A DNA stretch of 64,000 nucleotides from Azospirillum brasilense (GTDB lineage: Bacteria > Pseudomonadota > Alphaproteobacteria > Azospirillales > Azospirillaceae), in contig NZ_CP012918.1 of NCBI RefSeq assembly GCF_001315015.1, forward strand, positions 1 to 64,000. Direction: 5' to 3'. The notes beneath the pieces are model-generated. The model ran no database searches and was not told the DNA's origin. It saw nothing but the letters and a program-made list of their open reading frames with translations. Positions 25,975-34,221 of this stretch are shown piece after piece (position 1 is the stretch's first letter; every line of letters starts with the position of its first letter). Both the position numbers and the translations under genes were made by a program.

Positions 25975-26669
25975 CAGAAGTGCTGGTGCATGAGAACATG
26001 ATGCTCGTCCTGCCGGAATCGCTGGTTCACCGCGCGCCGGGAGAAATCGTCGGCGAGAAACGGTTGGCGGGCTTTGGCGCGATCCAGCGCTTCTTCCAAT
26101 TCCCAGCGCGTGTCCGGGTCATCCCGAAGACCGGTCTGCGTGTCGAGCACCACCGCCTCGACCAGACGCGCGATCGTGGCGATGTCATCCAGAGCGTCGA
26201 AGCCGATGGCTTCCCGGCGCCGGTCCGCATAGCCTTCTGGTCCACCGCAGTCCTCCGGTGGACAGGCGTGGCCACCGGCGATGCAGACCGGGTAGAAGCG
26301 CCCCGGCTCGGGCTCCCGACGATCCTCGACCCGAACCTCATGCCGCCAGAGCGCGGTCATGTCGTAATCGTAGGTGAATTTGGCCCCCTTGCGGAACCGG
26401 AAGGCATCCAAGGGGACCCGTGGCGACGAGACGCCCAGTTCGAACGAGCCGTAATGGACGGCATGGATCCGGAACCGGTAGAGGTGAATCCCCTCCCAGC
26501 CCATGGCCACTTGAAGGACGCCGTGCAGTTCTTCAAGGGTGAACGCGGCCGGCACCAGAAGCCGTCGCCAGACCATCGGGCTGACGTCCAGGAGGCGGAC
26601 CTTGACCTGAAGGATCGAACCGCTCGACGGCTCGGACGATGGGTTTTTGGCAGGAGGCCGACGGGGCAT
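25974..26669 (-). CDS. Plasmid pRiA4b ORF-3 family protein
   Basis: A 231-residue protein with the typical opening of the family: LQVKVRLLDVSPMVWRRLLVP, then TLEELHGVLQVAMGWEGIHLYRF, and later FTYDYDMTALWRHEV with CIAGGHACPPEDCGG. The family is common on Rhizobiaceae plasmids and mobile DNA; its biochemical role is not established. It lies between the ISKra4 transposase and the right inverted repeat, so it looks like cargo of the element. It is intact, with an ATG at 26669 after a modest GGAGG. Confidence 0.8.
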   Translation of the reverse strand: MPRRPPAKNPSSEPSSGSILQVKVRLLDVSPMVWRRLLVPAAFTLEELHGVLQVAMGWEGIHLYRFRIHAVHYGSFELGVSSPRVPLDAFRFRKGAKFTYDYDMTALWRHEVRVEDRREPEPGRFYPVCIAGGHACPPEDCGGPEGYADRRREAIGFDALDDIATIARLVEAVVLDTQTGLRDDPDTRWELEEALDRAKARQPFLADDFSRRAVNQRFRQDEHHVLMHQHF

Positions 26670-26756
26670 CAGGAGGTCCGTTTTCCAGAAGCTCCGACCC
26701 TACACCCCCCGAATCCGCCGATCTACCCGACCGCCCCACACTTCTGCATGCTCTCC

Positions 26757-27157
26757 TTGATCTTGAACAGCCCAGGACCGGCGCCGACGATGGTGTGATC
26801 GCGGCTCATCAAGTGGCGGCGCGCCTGATCGACGATTCCATCAGACACCGGTGCCTTGACGGACGCGGCGCGACGCATCCGCCCGCCACTCCATGCGGTC
26901 CAGCAAGCGTCGATGCGCAAGCGGCGCCTCCCGCCTGTTCGGCGCTCGACCTTAATGGTGCCGTCGTCTTCGAGGCTTTGCAGGAAACGCACGACCGGGG
27001 TTTCGCCGCAACCGACGACGTCCGCAAGCGTCGCCACACCGGGACAAGGTCGCTCGTCCCGGGCGACGGACCGTAGATAGTCCAGCAGCAGCGCCTTGTC
27101 GGCGGCGGACAGCACCCTGATCCTCGGTGTCGAGTGCCGTGCCGGTTGATCGTCCAT
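26757..27157 (-). pseudogene. Winged-helix-like protein, 3-prime end replaced by the insertion element
   Basis: About 133 codons of an unrecognised protein starting MDDQPARHSTPRIRVLSAADK. Residues 15-70 (KALLLDYLRSVARDERPCPGVATLADVVGCGETPVVRFLQ, read in parts) look like a small helix-turn-helix or winged-helix domain. The frame enters the right end of the ISKra4-like element, which supplies the last ten codons and the stop, so the native C-terminus is lost or altered. It lies 60 bp downstream of the next gene on the same strand. Confidence 0.55.
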
Positions 27158-27217
27158 GGTACGCCTCGCTTCTCATTCGTGGCTTGTCTTCGGTGGCGCG
27201 CCCCTGCGGCAGGGAAA

Positions 27218-27728
27218 TCAGGCATCCGGCCGCGGCGTGGGCTCGCCATGACGTGCGGCAAGCCGGGCCAGGGCGCCAAGACAGATGGTCACCGCCGCGG
27301 CATGCGCCGCCTGCGCGACGGCATGCTCCGCGTCCGTGAACCCCTCTTCCGGTGCTGATCCGAAGTGGACGCGCGCCGCCTCGATGTCTGGACGCGGAGC
27401 TGCGCGCAATGCGGCGAACAGCGAGCGGACGGACTGGAGCATCTGCGCGCGGGTCATCCAGACGCCGGCCGAAGGCGTCGCGCGCAACGTCGCGGAGAAG
27501 GCCTGGGCTGATTCCATGATCGCTTGAAGAAGCGCACCGTCGCCGACGTCCGGCGCCCGCCCCACGCCGAGTTCATCAACCGCCGCCTGGATCTCGGCAG
27601 GCATGGCCCGGCCCATTTGAAGAAGGAAGCTGAGGATTTCGGCCACCACGGGATTGGCGTCCGGTGGATGACTCGCACCAGGGCCCGGAGCGTGCTCGTA
27701 AGGGACCTGGAAGGCGTTCGGGGATGCG
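27218..27728 (-). pseudogene. Hypothetical protein, 5-prime end removed by the IS3 element
   Basis: An Ala-rich open frame of about 170 codons that runs without a stop to the left end of the IS3 element at 27729. A GTG at 27649 could start a 143-residue product (MVAEILSFLLQMGRAMPAEIQAAVDELG), but protein-like sequence continues upstream of it (VPYEHAPGPGASHPPDANPV). So the true start was probably displaced by the IS. No family was recognised; it is mostly helical by composition. Confidence 0.5.
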
Positions 27729-27789
27729 TGAGATGGTCCCCGTTTCCCGGACAGATTTGCGGCTTTGCTAAGCTTGGTTCAGGTCCGTG

Positions 27790-28647
27790 TCATGCCGCCA
27801 ATCTGATGGGGTCCGGTGTGCCCTGGTAGGCCTCCTCCGGGGTTCTGCCGCCGAGCGCGGAGTGCGGACGGTCCATGTTGTAGTAATGGATCCACCGGCC
27901 GATCCCGGCCCTCGCCTCGCTGCCGGTCTCGAAGGCGTGGAGGTAGACGCACTCGTATTTCATCGATCGCCACAGCCGCTCGATGAAGACGTTGTCCATC
28001 CACCGGCCGCGCCCGTCCATCGATACCCGGATGCCGGCCGCGGTCAAGAGGCCAGTGAAACGCGGACTGGTGAACTGGCTGCCCTGATCGGTGTTGAAGA
28101 TGTCCGGTCGGCCGTGCCGCGCCATCGCCTCCTCCACCGCCTCGATGCAGAACTCGACGTCCATGGTGTTCGACAGCCGCCAGCTCAGGACCTTGCGCGT
28201 CGCCCAATCCATCACCGCCACCAGGTACAGGAAGCCCCGGCGCATCGGAAGGTAGGTGATGTCAGCGCACCAGACCTGGTTGGGTCGGTCGATGGTCAGG
28301 TCGCGCAGCAAGTACGGCCAAATCTTGTGCTCGGGGTGCCGCACCGTCGTCTTCGGACGCTGGTAGACCGCTCGCAGCCCCATCCGCGCCATCAGGCGGC
28401 GAACCCGCTTGCGGTTGACCTCATGGCCGTGCCGGCGCAGATGCCGGGTCATCTGCCGGCTGCCGTACCAGGGCGTTTCCAGGAACTGCTCGTCGATCCG
28501 CCGCATCACCTCCAGGTTTGCGGCCGGTTCGCCCTTGGCCGGCCCGTAGTAGCTGGACCGGCTGATGGAAACCAACGTGCACTGCCGGGTGATCGACAGG
28601 CTCAGATGCTCCGGTTTGATCAGCTCCCGCCTCCGGCCGACGCTCAT
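27790..28647 (-). CDS. IS3-family transposase OrfB (integrase core)
   Basis: The catalytic part of an IS3 transposase. From the ATG at 28647 it gives 285 residues: HTH_21-like LVSISRSSYYG and SRQMTRHLRRHGHEVNRKRV, then the rve core with the DDE residues in VWCADITYLP, DIFNTDQGSQFTS and DNVFIERLWRSMKYE. It normally is made as an OrfAB fusion by -1 frameshifting at the T6-G run (complement of 28665-28671) near the end of orfA, where the frame reads T-TTT-TTG. All catalytic residues are present. Confidence 0.92.
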   Translation of the reverse strand: MSVGRRRELIKPEHLSLSITRQCTLVSISRSSYYGPAKGEPAANLEVMRRIDEQFLETPWYGSRQMTRHLRRHGHEVNRKRVRRLMARMGLRAVYQRPKTTVRHPEHKIWPYLLRDLTIDRPNQVWCADITYLPMRRGFLYLVAVMDWATRKVLSWRLSNTMDVEFCIEAVEEAMARHGRPDIFNTDQGSQFTSPRFTGLLTAAGIRVSMDGRGRWMDNVFIERLWRSMKYECVYLHAFETGSEARAGIGRWIHYYNMDRPHSALGGRTPEEAYQGTPDPIRLAA

Positions 28648-28928
28648 CGTCCGGAGGCCTTGCGCAAAAAATCCCGCTCCACCACCAACTGCCCGATCAT
28701 CGCGTGGAGCTTTTCCACCTCCCCCTGATGGCTGGTTTCGGCGGCTTCCGCCTTGCCGGAGAACACACCAGCCATCCCCTCCACCGCCTGCTTCTTCCAC
28801 GCGTTGATCAGCGTCTGATGCACTCCGTGCTTGGACACCAACTGCGACACCGTCAACTCGCCTCGGATCGCCTCCAGTGCCACCTTCGCCTTGAACTCCG
28901 CCGAATACCGCTTCCGCTTCCCCGTCAT
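28644..28928 (-). CDS. IS3-family transposase OrfA (helix-turn-helix)
   Basis: A 94-residue HTH protein of the IS3/IS911 OrfA type: MTGKRKRYSAEFKAKVALEA, then TVSQLVSKHGVHQTLINAWKKQA and a leucine-zipper-like EVEKLHAMIGQLVVERDFL. It recognises the IS ends and, after frameshifting, forms the N-terminus of the OrfAB transposase. Its stop overlaps the OrfB start by 4 bp. Confidence 0.9.
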   Translation of the reverse strand: MTGKRKRYSAEFKAKVALEAIRGELTVSQLVSKHGVHQTLINAWKKQAVEGMAGVFSGKAEAAETSHQGEVEKLHAMIGQLVVERDFLRKASGR

Positions 28929-28991
28929 CGGGTCCGTCCTTCTTCCTGGGCGAACCAAGCTTAGCGAACTGTCCGGGAAACGGGGACCATC

Positions 28992-29387
28992 TCAGTGGTC
29001 AGGGTTGAGGTTGACCAGCCGCGCCGTCTCACCGTCGAAATGAACATGTTTGAGATAGAACTGCTCCGTGTCATCCTCGCCCTCACACGCGGCGATGACG
29101 ATCCTCCCCTCCAGGTCGAGCATCGCCATCCCGTCGGCCCAGGCGCCGGCAATGACCGAATGTCCGTCCAAGGCCTGTGGTTCGGCGCTGATGCCAACCT
29201 CGAACACGCAAGCATCGACCGGCAGACCGATGGCATCGTCGCTGTCCAATTCCGCGATATCGTCGGCTACACCGGGCGCCCCAAGGACAATCCGGGAACG
29301 CCAGATCACCCTCGTCAGGGCTTTCAATTCCGCACTTCCACGGGGAATGCGGATCGGCGCGACCGGCCGGTCCACCGTCTGCGACAT
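28992..29387 (-). CDS. Hypothetical protein ending at the IS3 boundary
   Basis: A 131-codon frame beginning MSQTVDRPVAPIRIPRGSAE and ending LVNLNPDH. The stop TGA is the first three bases of the IS3 inverted repeat, so the native C-terminus may have been cut off and replaced. The residues are acidic (IAELDSDDAIGLPVDA, CEGEDDTEQFYLK) with no membrane segment. No family was recognised. The downstream sequence on the far side of the IS does not obviously continue it. Confidence 0.5.
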   Translation of the reverse strand: MSQTVDRPVAPIRIPRGSAELKALTRVIWRSRIVLGAPGVADDIAELDSDDAIGLPVDACVFEVGISAEPQALDGHSVIAGAWADGMAMLDLEGRIVIAACEGEDDTEQFYLKHVHFDGETARLVNLNPDH

Positions 29388-29618
29388 GGCCGCGAGACTG
29401 ACGACCGGAGCCTGAGGGTACCCTCGCTGCCATCAGGATCATGCTGCACCGCCTCGTCCACCCAAACCGCAGGCGCCTGCCTTCACCGGACTTCTGAAAC
29501 GGTCTCTCACCGATCGCCTGCCCTCGCCAACTGGACAAAGTCCAGCTCAAAAACGGGTTGCCCATTGCGGCTTCGTCTGAGAAAATGCCCTGAAATTTCA
29601 GGCGATGGGATAGAGAAG

Positions 29619-30917
29619 ATGTTGAAATCTTTCAATGCTCATCCGGTTTTCGCGGGCGCGATACTGTTGCTGGCGTCGGGGCCATTATGCGCCGGCGATC
29701 TTGTAACGATTATGGCTGGCGAAGTTCGTGACGGGCCGAGCGCAGCAGCGCGCAAAATTGAAACTTTGCCGGTCGGTACGCGCCTTATCGAAGTCTCTCG
29801 CTCAAACAATCAGGCGTGGGTCCAGGTCGCTCGCAATGGCAAGACCATCGGCTTCGTTGCCGTCGGACAAGTGCGAGCCGAGAATTCGGCCCGACAGTCC
29901 TCTGCTGCGGGCCTTGATGGCCTGTTGATCGGGGCGCAGGCTGAAGCCAATCAAGCCAAGGAGGCGCGGCTCCAGCAGGCCGAGCGAGATCGCTTGGCGG
30001 CCGAAGAGCGGCGGCGTCAGGAGGTGGAGGCGGAAGCTGCGAAAGAGGCGGCCTTCCGCGCGCGTCGTGCGCGATACAATGCGGAATTGGCTGAGATGCT
30101 GGCCGACAATGATGACGGCACCAACGATGGCAACCGCATCATGATGAATTCGCTCAATCGAATTCAGAGCAACACCCAGCGCTCCCTTCAACAGATCGAA
30201 CAAAGCAACCGTTTGGCGCAACAGGCTGAGCGGCGGCAACAGCAATTGGAACAGGAGCGACGCCGGGACGACCAGGACAGAGCACGCCGTCAAGCCGACG
30301 CGAACATCGCAGCCCAACGTGCGCACTGCACAAGTTCCGGCGGTGCCTGGACATCGGAACGCTGCACCTTGACGCCTTCGGGTAGCCTGCGTTCTGGAAT
30401 CGGGCGAGGCATCGGCACTGCGTCGCCGGTGCCTGATACGGCATCGACGGCAATCGCTGGCTATGTTCCTCCGCCGGCGCGCTATCAGTTGCCGAGCGCC
30501 CCGGCCCCCGTCGTTGCAAAACCGCCTGCAACGGCTCGCGAGCCTGAAAAAATCCAGATGATCGAGGCATTGGCCTATTGTTACGACCTCTCCAAATCTT
30601 CTGGAGGGGGCAAGACGGGCTGGATTTGCGACGGCCCAACCCAGAGGTTGTCTGTTTCCGAGCCCAGTCTTGCAAGGGCCTTGGAACTGTCGGGATGCCA
30701 GAGGCCCGACCCTTATAGCCGGGCAAACGGATACAAGGACGGCAACATCCATTTCTGCGAAATCGGGCTGCAGAGCTATCACGTCGACATCTCGAAGAAG
30801 TACCCGCTGACAAGCGGCATCCTGACAAGTCGGGAACGCTACACCTGCCTGAAAAACAACACGACCGGATGCGGACGGGGCAACGCCTTGGGTATCGTCC
30901 AGGGGGCCGGGTGGTGA
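29619..30917 (+). CDS. Exported SH3-like/coiled-coil protein
   Basis: A 432-residue predicted periplasmic or surface protein. A signal peptide (residues 1 to about 25, ending PLCAG) precedes a bacterial-SH3-like domain (VTIMAGEVRDGPSAAARKIETLPVGTRL, residues 28-80, read in parts). A long charged coiled coil rich in Gln, Arg and Glu spans about 105-225. The C-terminal 110 residues carry six or more cysteines (CYDLSK, WICDG, GCQRPDP, FCEIG, TCLKN, GCGRG), suggesting a disulfide-bonded domain. The ATG at 29619 was chosen for the signal peptide. Its stop overlaps the next gene, so the three genes form an operon. No family name can be given. Confidence 0.75.
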   Translation: MLKSFNAHPVFAGAILLLASGPLCAGDLVTIMAGEVRDGPSAAARKIETLPVGTRLIEVSRSNNQAWVQVARNGKTIGFVAVGQVRAENSARQSSAAGLDGLLIGAQAEANQAKEARLQQAERDRLAAEERRRQEVEAEAAKEAAFRARRARYNAELAEMLADNDDGTNDGNRIMMNSLNRIQSNTQRSLQQIEQSNRLAQQAERRQQQLEQERRRDDQDRARRQADANIAAQRAHCTSSGGAWTSERCTLTPSGSLRSGIGRGIGTASPVPDTASTAIAGYVPPPARYQLPSAPAPVVAKPPATAREPEKIQMIEALAYCYDLSKSSGGGKTGWICDGPTQRLSVSEPSLARALELSGCQRPDPYSRANGYKDGNIHFCEIGLQSYHVDISKKYPLTSGILTSRERYTCLKNNTTGCGRGNALGIVQGAGW

Positions 30918-30922
30918 GCGTG

Positions 30923-31798
30923 ATGCATCTTGCCGTTCCTGGCTTTTTGGCCGCCGCATTGCTGGTCAATGCGCCGTCCTTCGCCCAGGCTCTCTCGTTC
31001 GACCAGCTTGCCGATCGGTTGCGCTCCGCCATCATCGCGGACAACCAACGCCAAGTGCTGAGCGTGATCGAACAGATCAAGGCAACGGGCCAGCCGGCGG
31101 GCAATGAGATTCTGTTCTTCGAGGGGCAGGCGCGTTATCGCACCGGCGACACGAGCAACGCCTTTCCGGTGCTGGTGCGATATGTGAACGCGGTCGGGCA
31201 GAACGGCGTGAATTATCCCGCCGCCATCCAGATGCTGGATGCGATGGAAGCGAAGAACGCTCCCTATCGCAACCAGATGGTTCAGATCATCGAAGGCCTG
31301 ATCGCCGCCGAGAACGCCACGGGCGCGCGCCAGCGTTTGAGCGAGGCGCAGCAGCGTCTGCCGGGCGATCAAACGCTGGCGACGTTCGAGCCGCGCATCG
31401 CCAAACTGGAAGCCGATGCGCAGCGCCTTCGCCCGCGGCGGGAGCGTGATCTGGCGGTGCAGCAGGCGGCGCTGGAAACCTGCAAGGCGGACTTCCAGAG
31501 GACCAGCTCCATCGGCACCATCGTCGATGTGAAACTGGACTGGGCCTTTGCGGTCGTCCAGTTCTCCGGGGCCGTCGAACCTGGTCCAATGGAGGTTGTG
31601 ACCGCGGATGGCCCGGTGATCACAGCGAAACCGGGTAAGGTGACCGGCCCCAATCAGCTATCGATTTCGGTCGGTAAGGAGATTGCACAGGTCCAGGTCG
31701 GTCAGACGGTGCGCCGCACCTATGTCGCGGGGGAAACTCCCGCCTGCGCCGATGCGGAACGGATGGTCAAGCAATTGCGGCAGCAACTTGGTCTCTGA
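30923..31798 (+). CDS. Exported hypothetical protein with helical-repeat region
   Basis: A 291-residue protein with a signal peptide (MHLAVPGFLAAALLVNAPSFAQA). Residues 25-180 are helical and TPR/Sel1-like in rhythm (ILFFEGQARYRTGDTSNAFPVLVRYVNA, read in parts), and a beta-rich C-terminal domain begins near TCKADFQRTSSIGTIVDV. A GTG at 30914 overlapping the upstream stop as GTGA is an alternative start three codons earlier. It is the second gene of a three-gene group of exported proteins. No function is recognised. Confidence 0.72.
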   Translation: MHLAVPGFLAAALLVNAPSFAQALSFDQLADRLRSAIIADNQRQVLSVIEQIKATGQPAGNEILFFEGQARYRTGDTSNAFPVLVRYVNAVGQNGVNYPAAIQMLDAMEAKNAPYRNQMVQIIEGLIAAENATGARQRLSEAQQRLPGDQTLATFEPRIAKLEADAQRLRPRRERDLAVQQAALETCKADFQRTSSIGTIVDVKLDWAFAVVQFSGAVEPGPMEVVTADGPVITAKPGKVTGPNQLSISVGKEIAQVQVGQTVRRTYVAGETPACADAERMVKQLRQQLGL

Positions 31799-31916
31799 GA
31801 GCCCGCTGTTGTGGCCCGGATGGAGCGCCTCATCACTGCCTTCAGGGCGCAGGAAACGTAAAAATCGGATAGTAACCGAGGCGGTGTGGACTTTGGAAGA
31901 AGTGGACGGTCTGGCA

Positions 31917-32399
31917 ATGATTACAACCCATAAGCGGGCTAGCGGTTTAACCATCATCTGTGCCGTTCTTGGTTTGTCTGGGTGCGTTACCTCGCAGTCA
32001 TCAATATCTGGAGAAATAACCAACATTCCCCCTGACAACCAGATGGTCGCGGCCCTTCCGGTTGACTCGGCAATCGAACTGGTGAACGCCGAAGCCACGA
32101 ATTACCCGGTGGACGCCACTCGGTGCGAGGCAACAACCGAAGGATTGCACTTGCTTAAAGAATTATGGCGATCACGAACCTTGGTGGATTACAGCAGACT
32201 TGGTGTGGTCGCCTACGAGGATATGAAGGATGGGAAGCGCGAGTATTCCGTCTTTGTTGCGATGATTGACGATGTGGATACGAACTGCTTCGTCCTGAGA
32301 GTGCACCAGAACGGCGGTCATCGTGACCCGGCCATAGCCAAGCGCATGGAGCGAAGCGTTACAGCGCTCAAGTCCCTTGGAGTTCAATCAAAATATTAA
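31917..32399 (+). CDS. Predicted lipoprotein
   Basis: A 160-residue protein starting MITTHKRASGLTIICAVLGLSGCVTS. LSGC is a lipobox, so Cys22 is the expected lipidation site. The mature part (EVVAY-type beta segments such as RLGVVAYEDMKDGKREYSVFVAM) is unrecognised. The frame is open further upstream, but the ATG at 31917 gives the complete lipoprotein signal. It follows the second exported protein by 118 bp. The base composition is a little lower in G+C than the window average, hinting at transfer. Confidence 0.7.
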   Translation: MITTHKRASGLTIICAVLGLSGCVTSQSSISGEITNIPPDNQMVAALPVDSAIELVNAEATNYPVDATRCEATTEGLHLLKELWRSRTLVDYSRLGVVAYEDMKDGKREYSVFVAMIDDVDTNCFVLRVHQNGGHRDPAIAKRMERSVTALKSLGVQSKY

Positions 32400-32843
32400 T
32401 TCCGAATTATTGGGGTGATTGGCACGGTCATGTCAAGGCACAATCTGGAGAAATTCTGTAAATGATACCGGATTTTGTTATGGCGGCCGCTGCCTGGATG
32501 CGGCACATCCTTGGCGCGTTCGGCCAACATCATCGCTATGAGTAGGCGATGGGGATCTTCGGGTGGTCGGGAGTCCGGGGTGACCAGCCACGCGCGCGGC
32601 GAGGCTGGTGTGATCGAACTGCCACTGGATTTCAGCCGGGGCTAACCTCGATCTACACCCACCGGGGTGGCCGATCGGCCATCACGGCACATCGTGACGG
32701 ACGGGGATCGTCACGGCCGGCTGGAAGAAAGGAATGCTGGAGCGCGGCGGAGCTCACGTTTCTGCTGCGTTCTCACATCCCGGAGACTTTGCGCACTTTC
32801 GTGTCGTGGCCTCTACCCTGCAGGTCCCATCTTGAATGGGCAA
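32400..32843. other. Gene-free stretch between the lipoprotein and the recombinase
   Basis: About 440 bp with no supported gene. It begins AT-rich (32400-32480), a likely terminator or promoter zone, and then becomes GC-rich. Short frames such as one starting ATGAGTAGGCGATGG and ending in VIELPLDFSRG could be debris of a mobile gene, but no family was identified. Confidence 0.4.
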
Positions 32844-34221
32844 TCAGGTGTCAGCCGCTCCTCGCGCCCGACGCACCTGGGCCACGGCTCCCCGCGTCGC
32901 GCGCAGACGCTCCGTGTAGCGCGCCGGCATCTGTGGCGATTTCCAGCGTCCGGCCTGCATCAGCCCGGCAAGGTCGACGCCGGCGGCCAGCAGGTCCTGG
33001 GCGGCACCGACGCGCAGACTGTGCCCGGTGAAGCCGGCGGCGAGCGGGTCGGCGTTAGCGGCCCGTTCCGCCACCACCCGCCGCACCGCCGCCGGGCTCA
33101 TCCGTTCGCCGTAGCCGCGCCGGGCGAGGCTGCGGAAGAGGAACGTTCCGGCCCCGGTGGGGGTGCCGGTGGCCGGATCGACCGCCGCCTCGATGGCGCC
33201 ACGCCACGCGGCGAGCGCCGCCATCGCGTCGGCCGACAGCCAAGCCGGCGCCCTCGCCGGCCTGGTCGGTCTTGGAACGGCGGATCAGGATCGTCCCCTC
33301 GCCGGGCCCGGCCATGGGGTCGTCGGAATCGACGGGCTCCAGGTCTTCCCAGCGCAGCGCCACCAGCTCGTCGGCCCGGGCGAGGGTATCGCGCCCGACC
33401 AGCAGCAGCGCGCGGTCCCGAAGGTCGCGCAGCGGGAGCGCGGCGCTGTCGGCGGTGGATAGCCGGTCGAGGATGGCGGCCAGCTCGGCGTCGCCGAGCG
33501 GCCGGGCCTGCCGCTGGCGGGCGCCCTGCTCCTGGCGGTGCGCCTTGCGGGCGAGCTGGACCCGCCAGTGGTCACAGGGGTTGGCGGCGCCGGCGGCGCG
33601 GTGCAGGGTGGCGATCGAGCCGAGGTAGCGGGCGACCGTTGCCGGCCGGCGGCTGGCCCCCAGGTCGTCGACGAACGCCTGCACGGTTTCCGGCGCCGCC
33701 GGCAGCCAGGGCAGGGAGCGCGCCGCGCACCAAGCGGCGAACACCCGGGCGTCGGCGCGCAGCGCGCGCAGCGTCGCCGGGGCCATCGCGCGTTGCGCCA
33801 GGGCGAGATAGTCGTCCAGGCGCCCGAGGATGGCCTCGTCCGGTGGGACCGGCGCCGCCGCGACGGCCGTCCCGGTACCGGGCGCCGCGCAGGGATTGGC
33901 GAAGCCGGCGGCGGCGTGCCACCACACCAGGGAGCTGCGGTAACGGCGCAGCGTGCTAGCCTTGCGGCCAGCGGCGCGGGCGGCAGCAAGGAAGGCCTGC
34001 ACGGTCGCCGGTGACGCCGGCAGCGCGACTTGGTTGGCCTGGGCGCACCAGCGCACGAAGGTCCGCCCGTCACCGAGCAGCGCCCGGCGCGTCGCCGGGG
34101 CCATGCGTCCGGCGATGGCGGCGCGCAGACGCTCGACATCGGCGGCGCTCAGCGTGGGCACATGTGCGAATGGGACCGCAATCGTCGGAGCGGTTGGAAG
34201 GATAGCGGCTTCGATTGCCAT
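32844..34221 (-). pseudogene. Tyrosine recombinase with duplicated core-binding domains, one frameshift
   Basis: A phage-integrase-family recombinase of about 455 residues if read through one shift. It has two similar N-terminal SAM-like DNA-binding repeats (MAPATRRALLGDGRTFVRWC ... FANPC and MAPATLRALRADARVFAAWC ... AANPC) and then the catalytic domain: ARADELVALRWEDL (first Arg), SKTDQ (Lys), GHSLRVGAAQDL (His-Arg) and ARYTERLR (Tyr). An extra base near 33240 (GGCTTGGCTG where GGCTGGCTG is expected) splits the frame between the Lys and the His-Arg motif. Its ATG at 34221 overlaps the KAP stop as TGATG. The gene could be intact if the base is an error. Confidence 0.78.

Larger units (their letters stand above)
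24213..26756. mobile_element. ISKra4-family-like element with cargo, bounded by 21-bp inverted repeats
   Basis: A 21-bp perfect inverted repeat (GGAGAGCATGCAGAAGTGTGG at 24213-24233, given here only as its end unit, and its complement at 26736-26756) bounds 2,544 bp; with two mismatches it extends to 28 bp. Inside are an ISKra4-type transposase, a tyrosine-recombinase scrap and a pRiA4b ORF-3-like gene. The left end cuts nikA and the right end cuts an unrelated gene, and no target duplication was found. So either the element caused an adjacent deletion or two copies recombined. Confidence 0.7.
27729..28994 (-). mobile_element. IS3-family insertion sequence
   Basis: A 1,266-bp element with 26-bp perfect terminal inverted repeats (27729-27754 and 28969-28994; outward end TGAGATGGTCCCCGTTTCCC). 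It contains overlapping orfA and orfB of IS3 type on the minus strand. No clear target-site duplication flanks it, and both neighbouring genes are cut at its ends. Confidence 0.9.

Noticed and set aside
32549..33031. Plus-strand open frame as a possible IS66-type remnant
   Set aside because: No family motif could be recognised, it lacks a ribosome binding site, and its second half is antisense to the recombinase.
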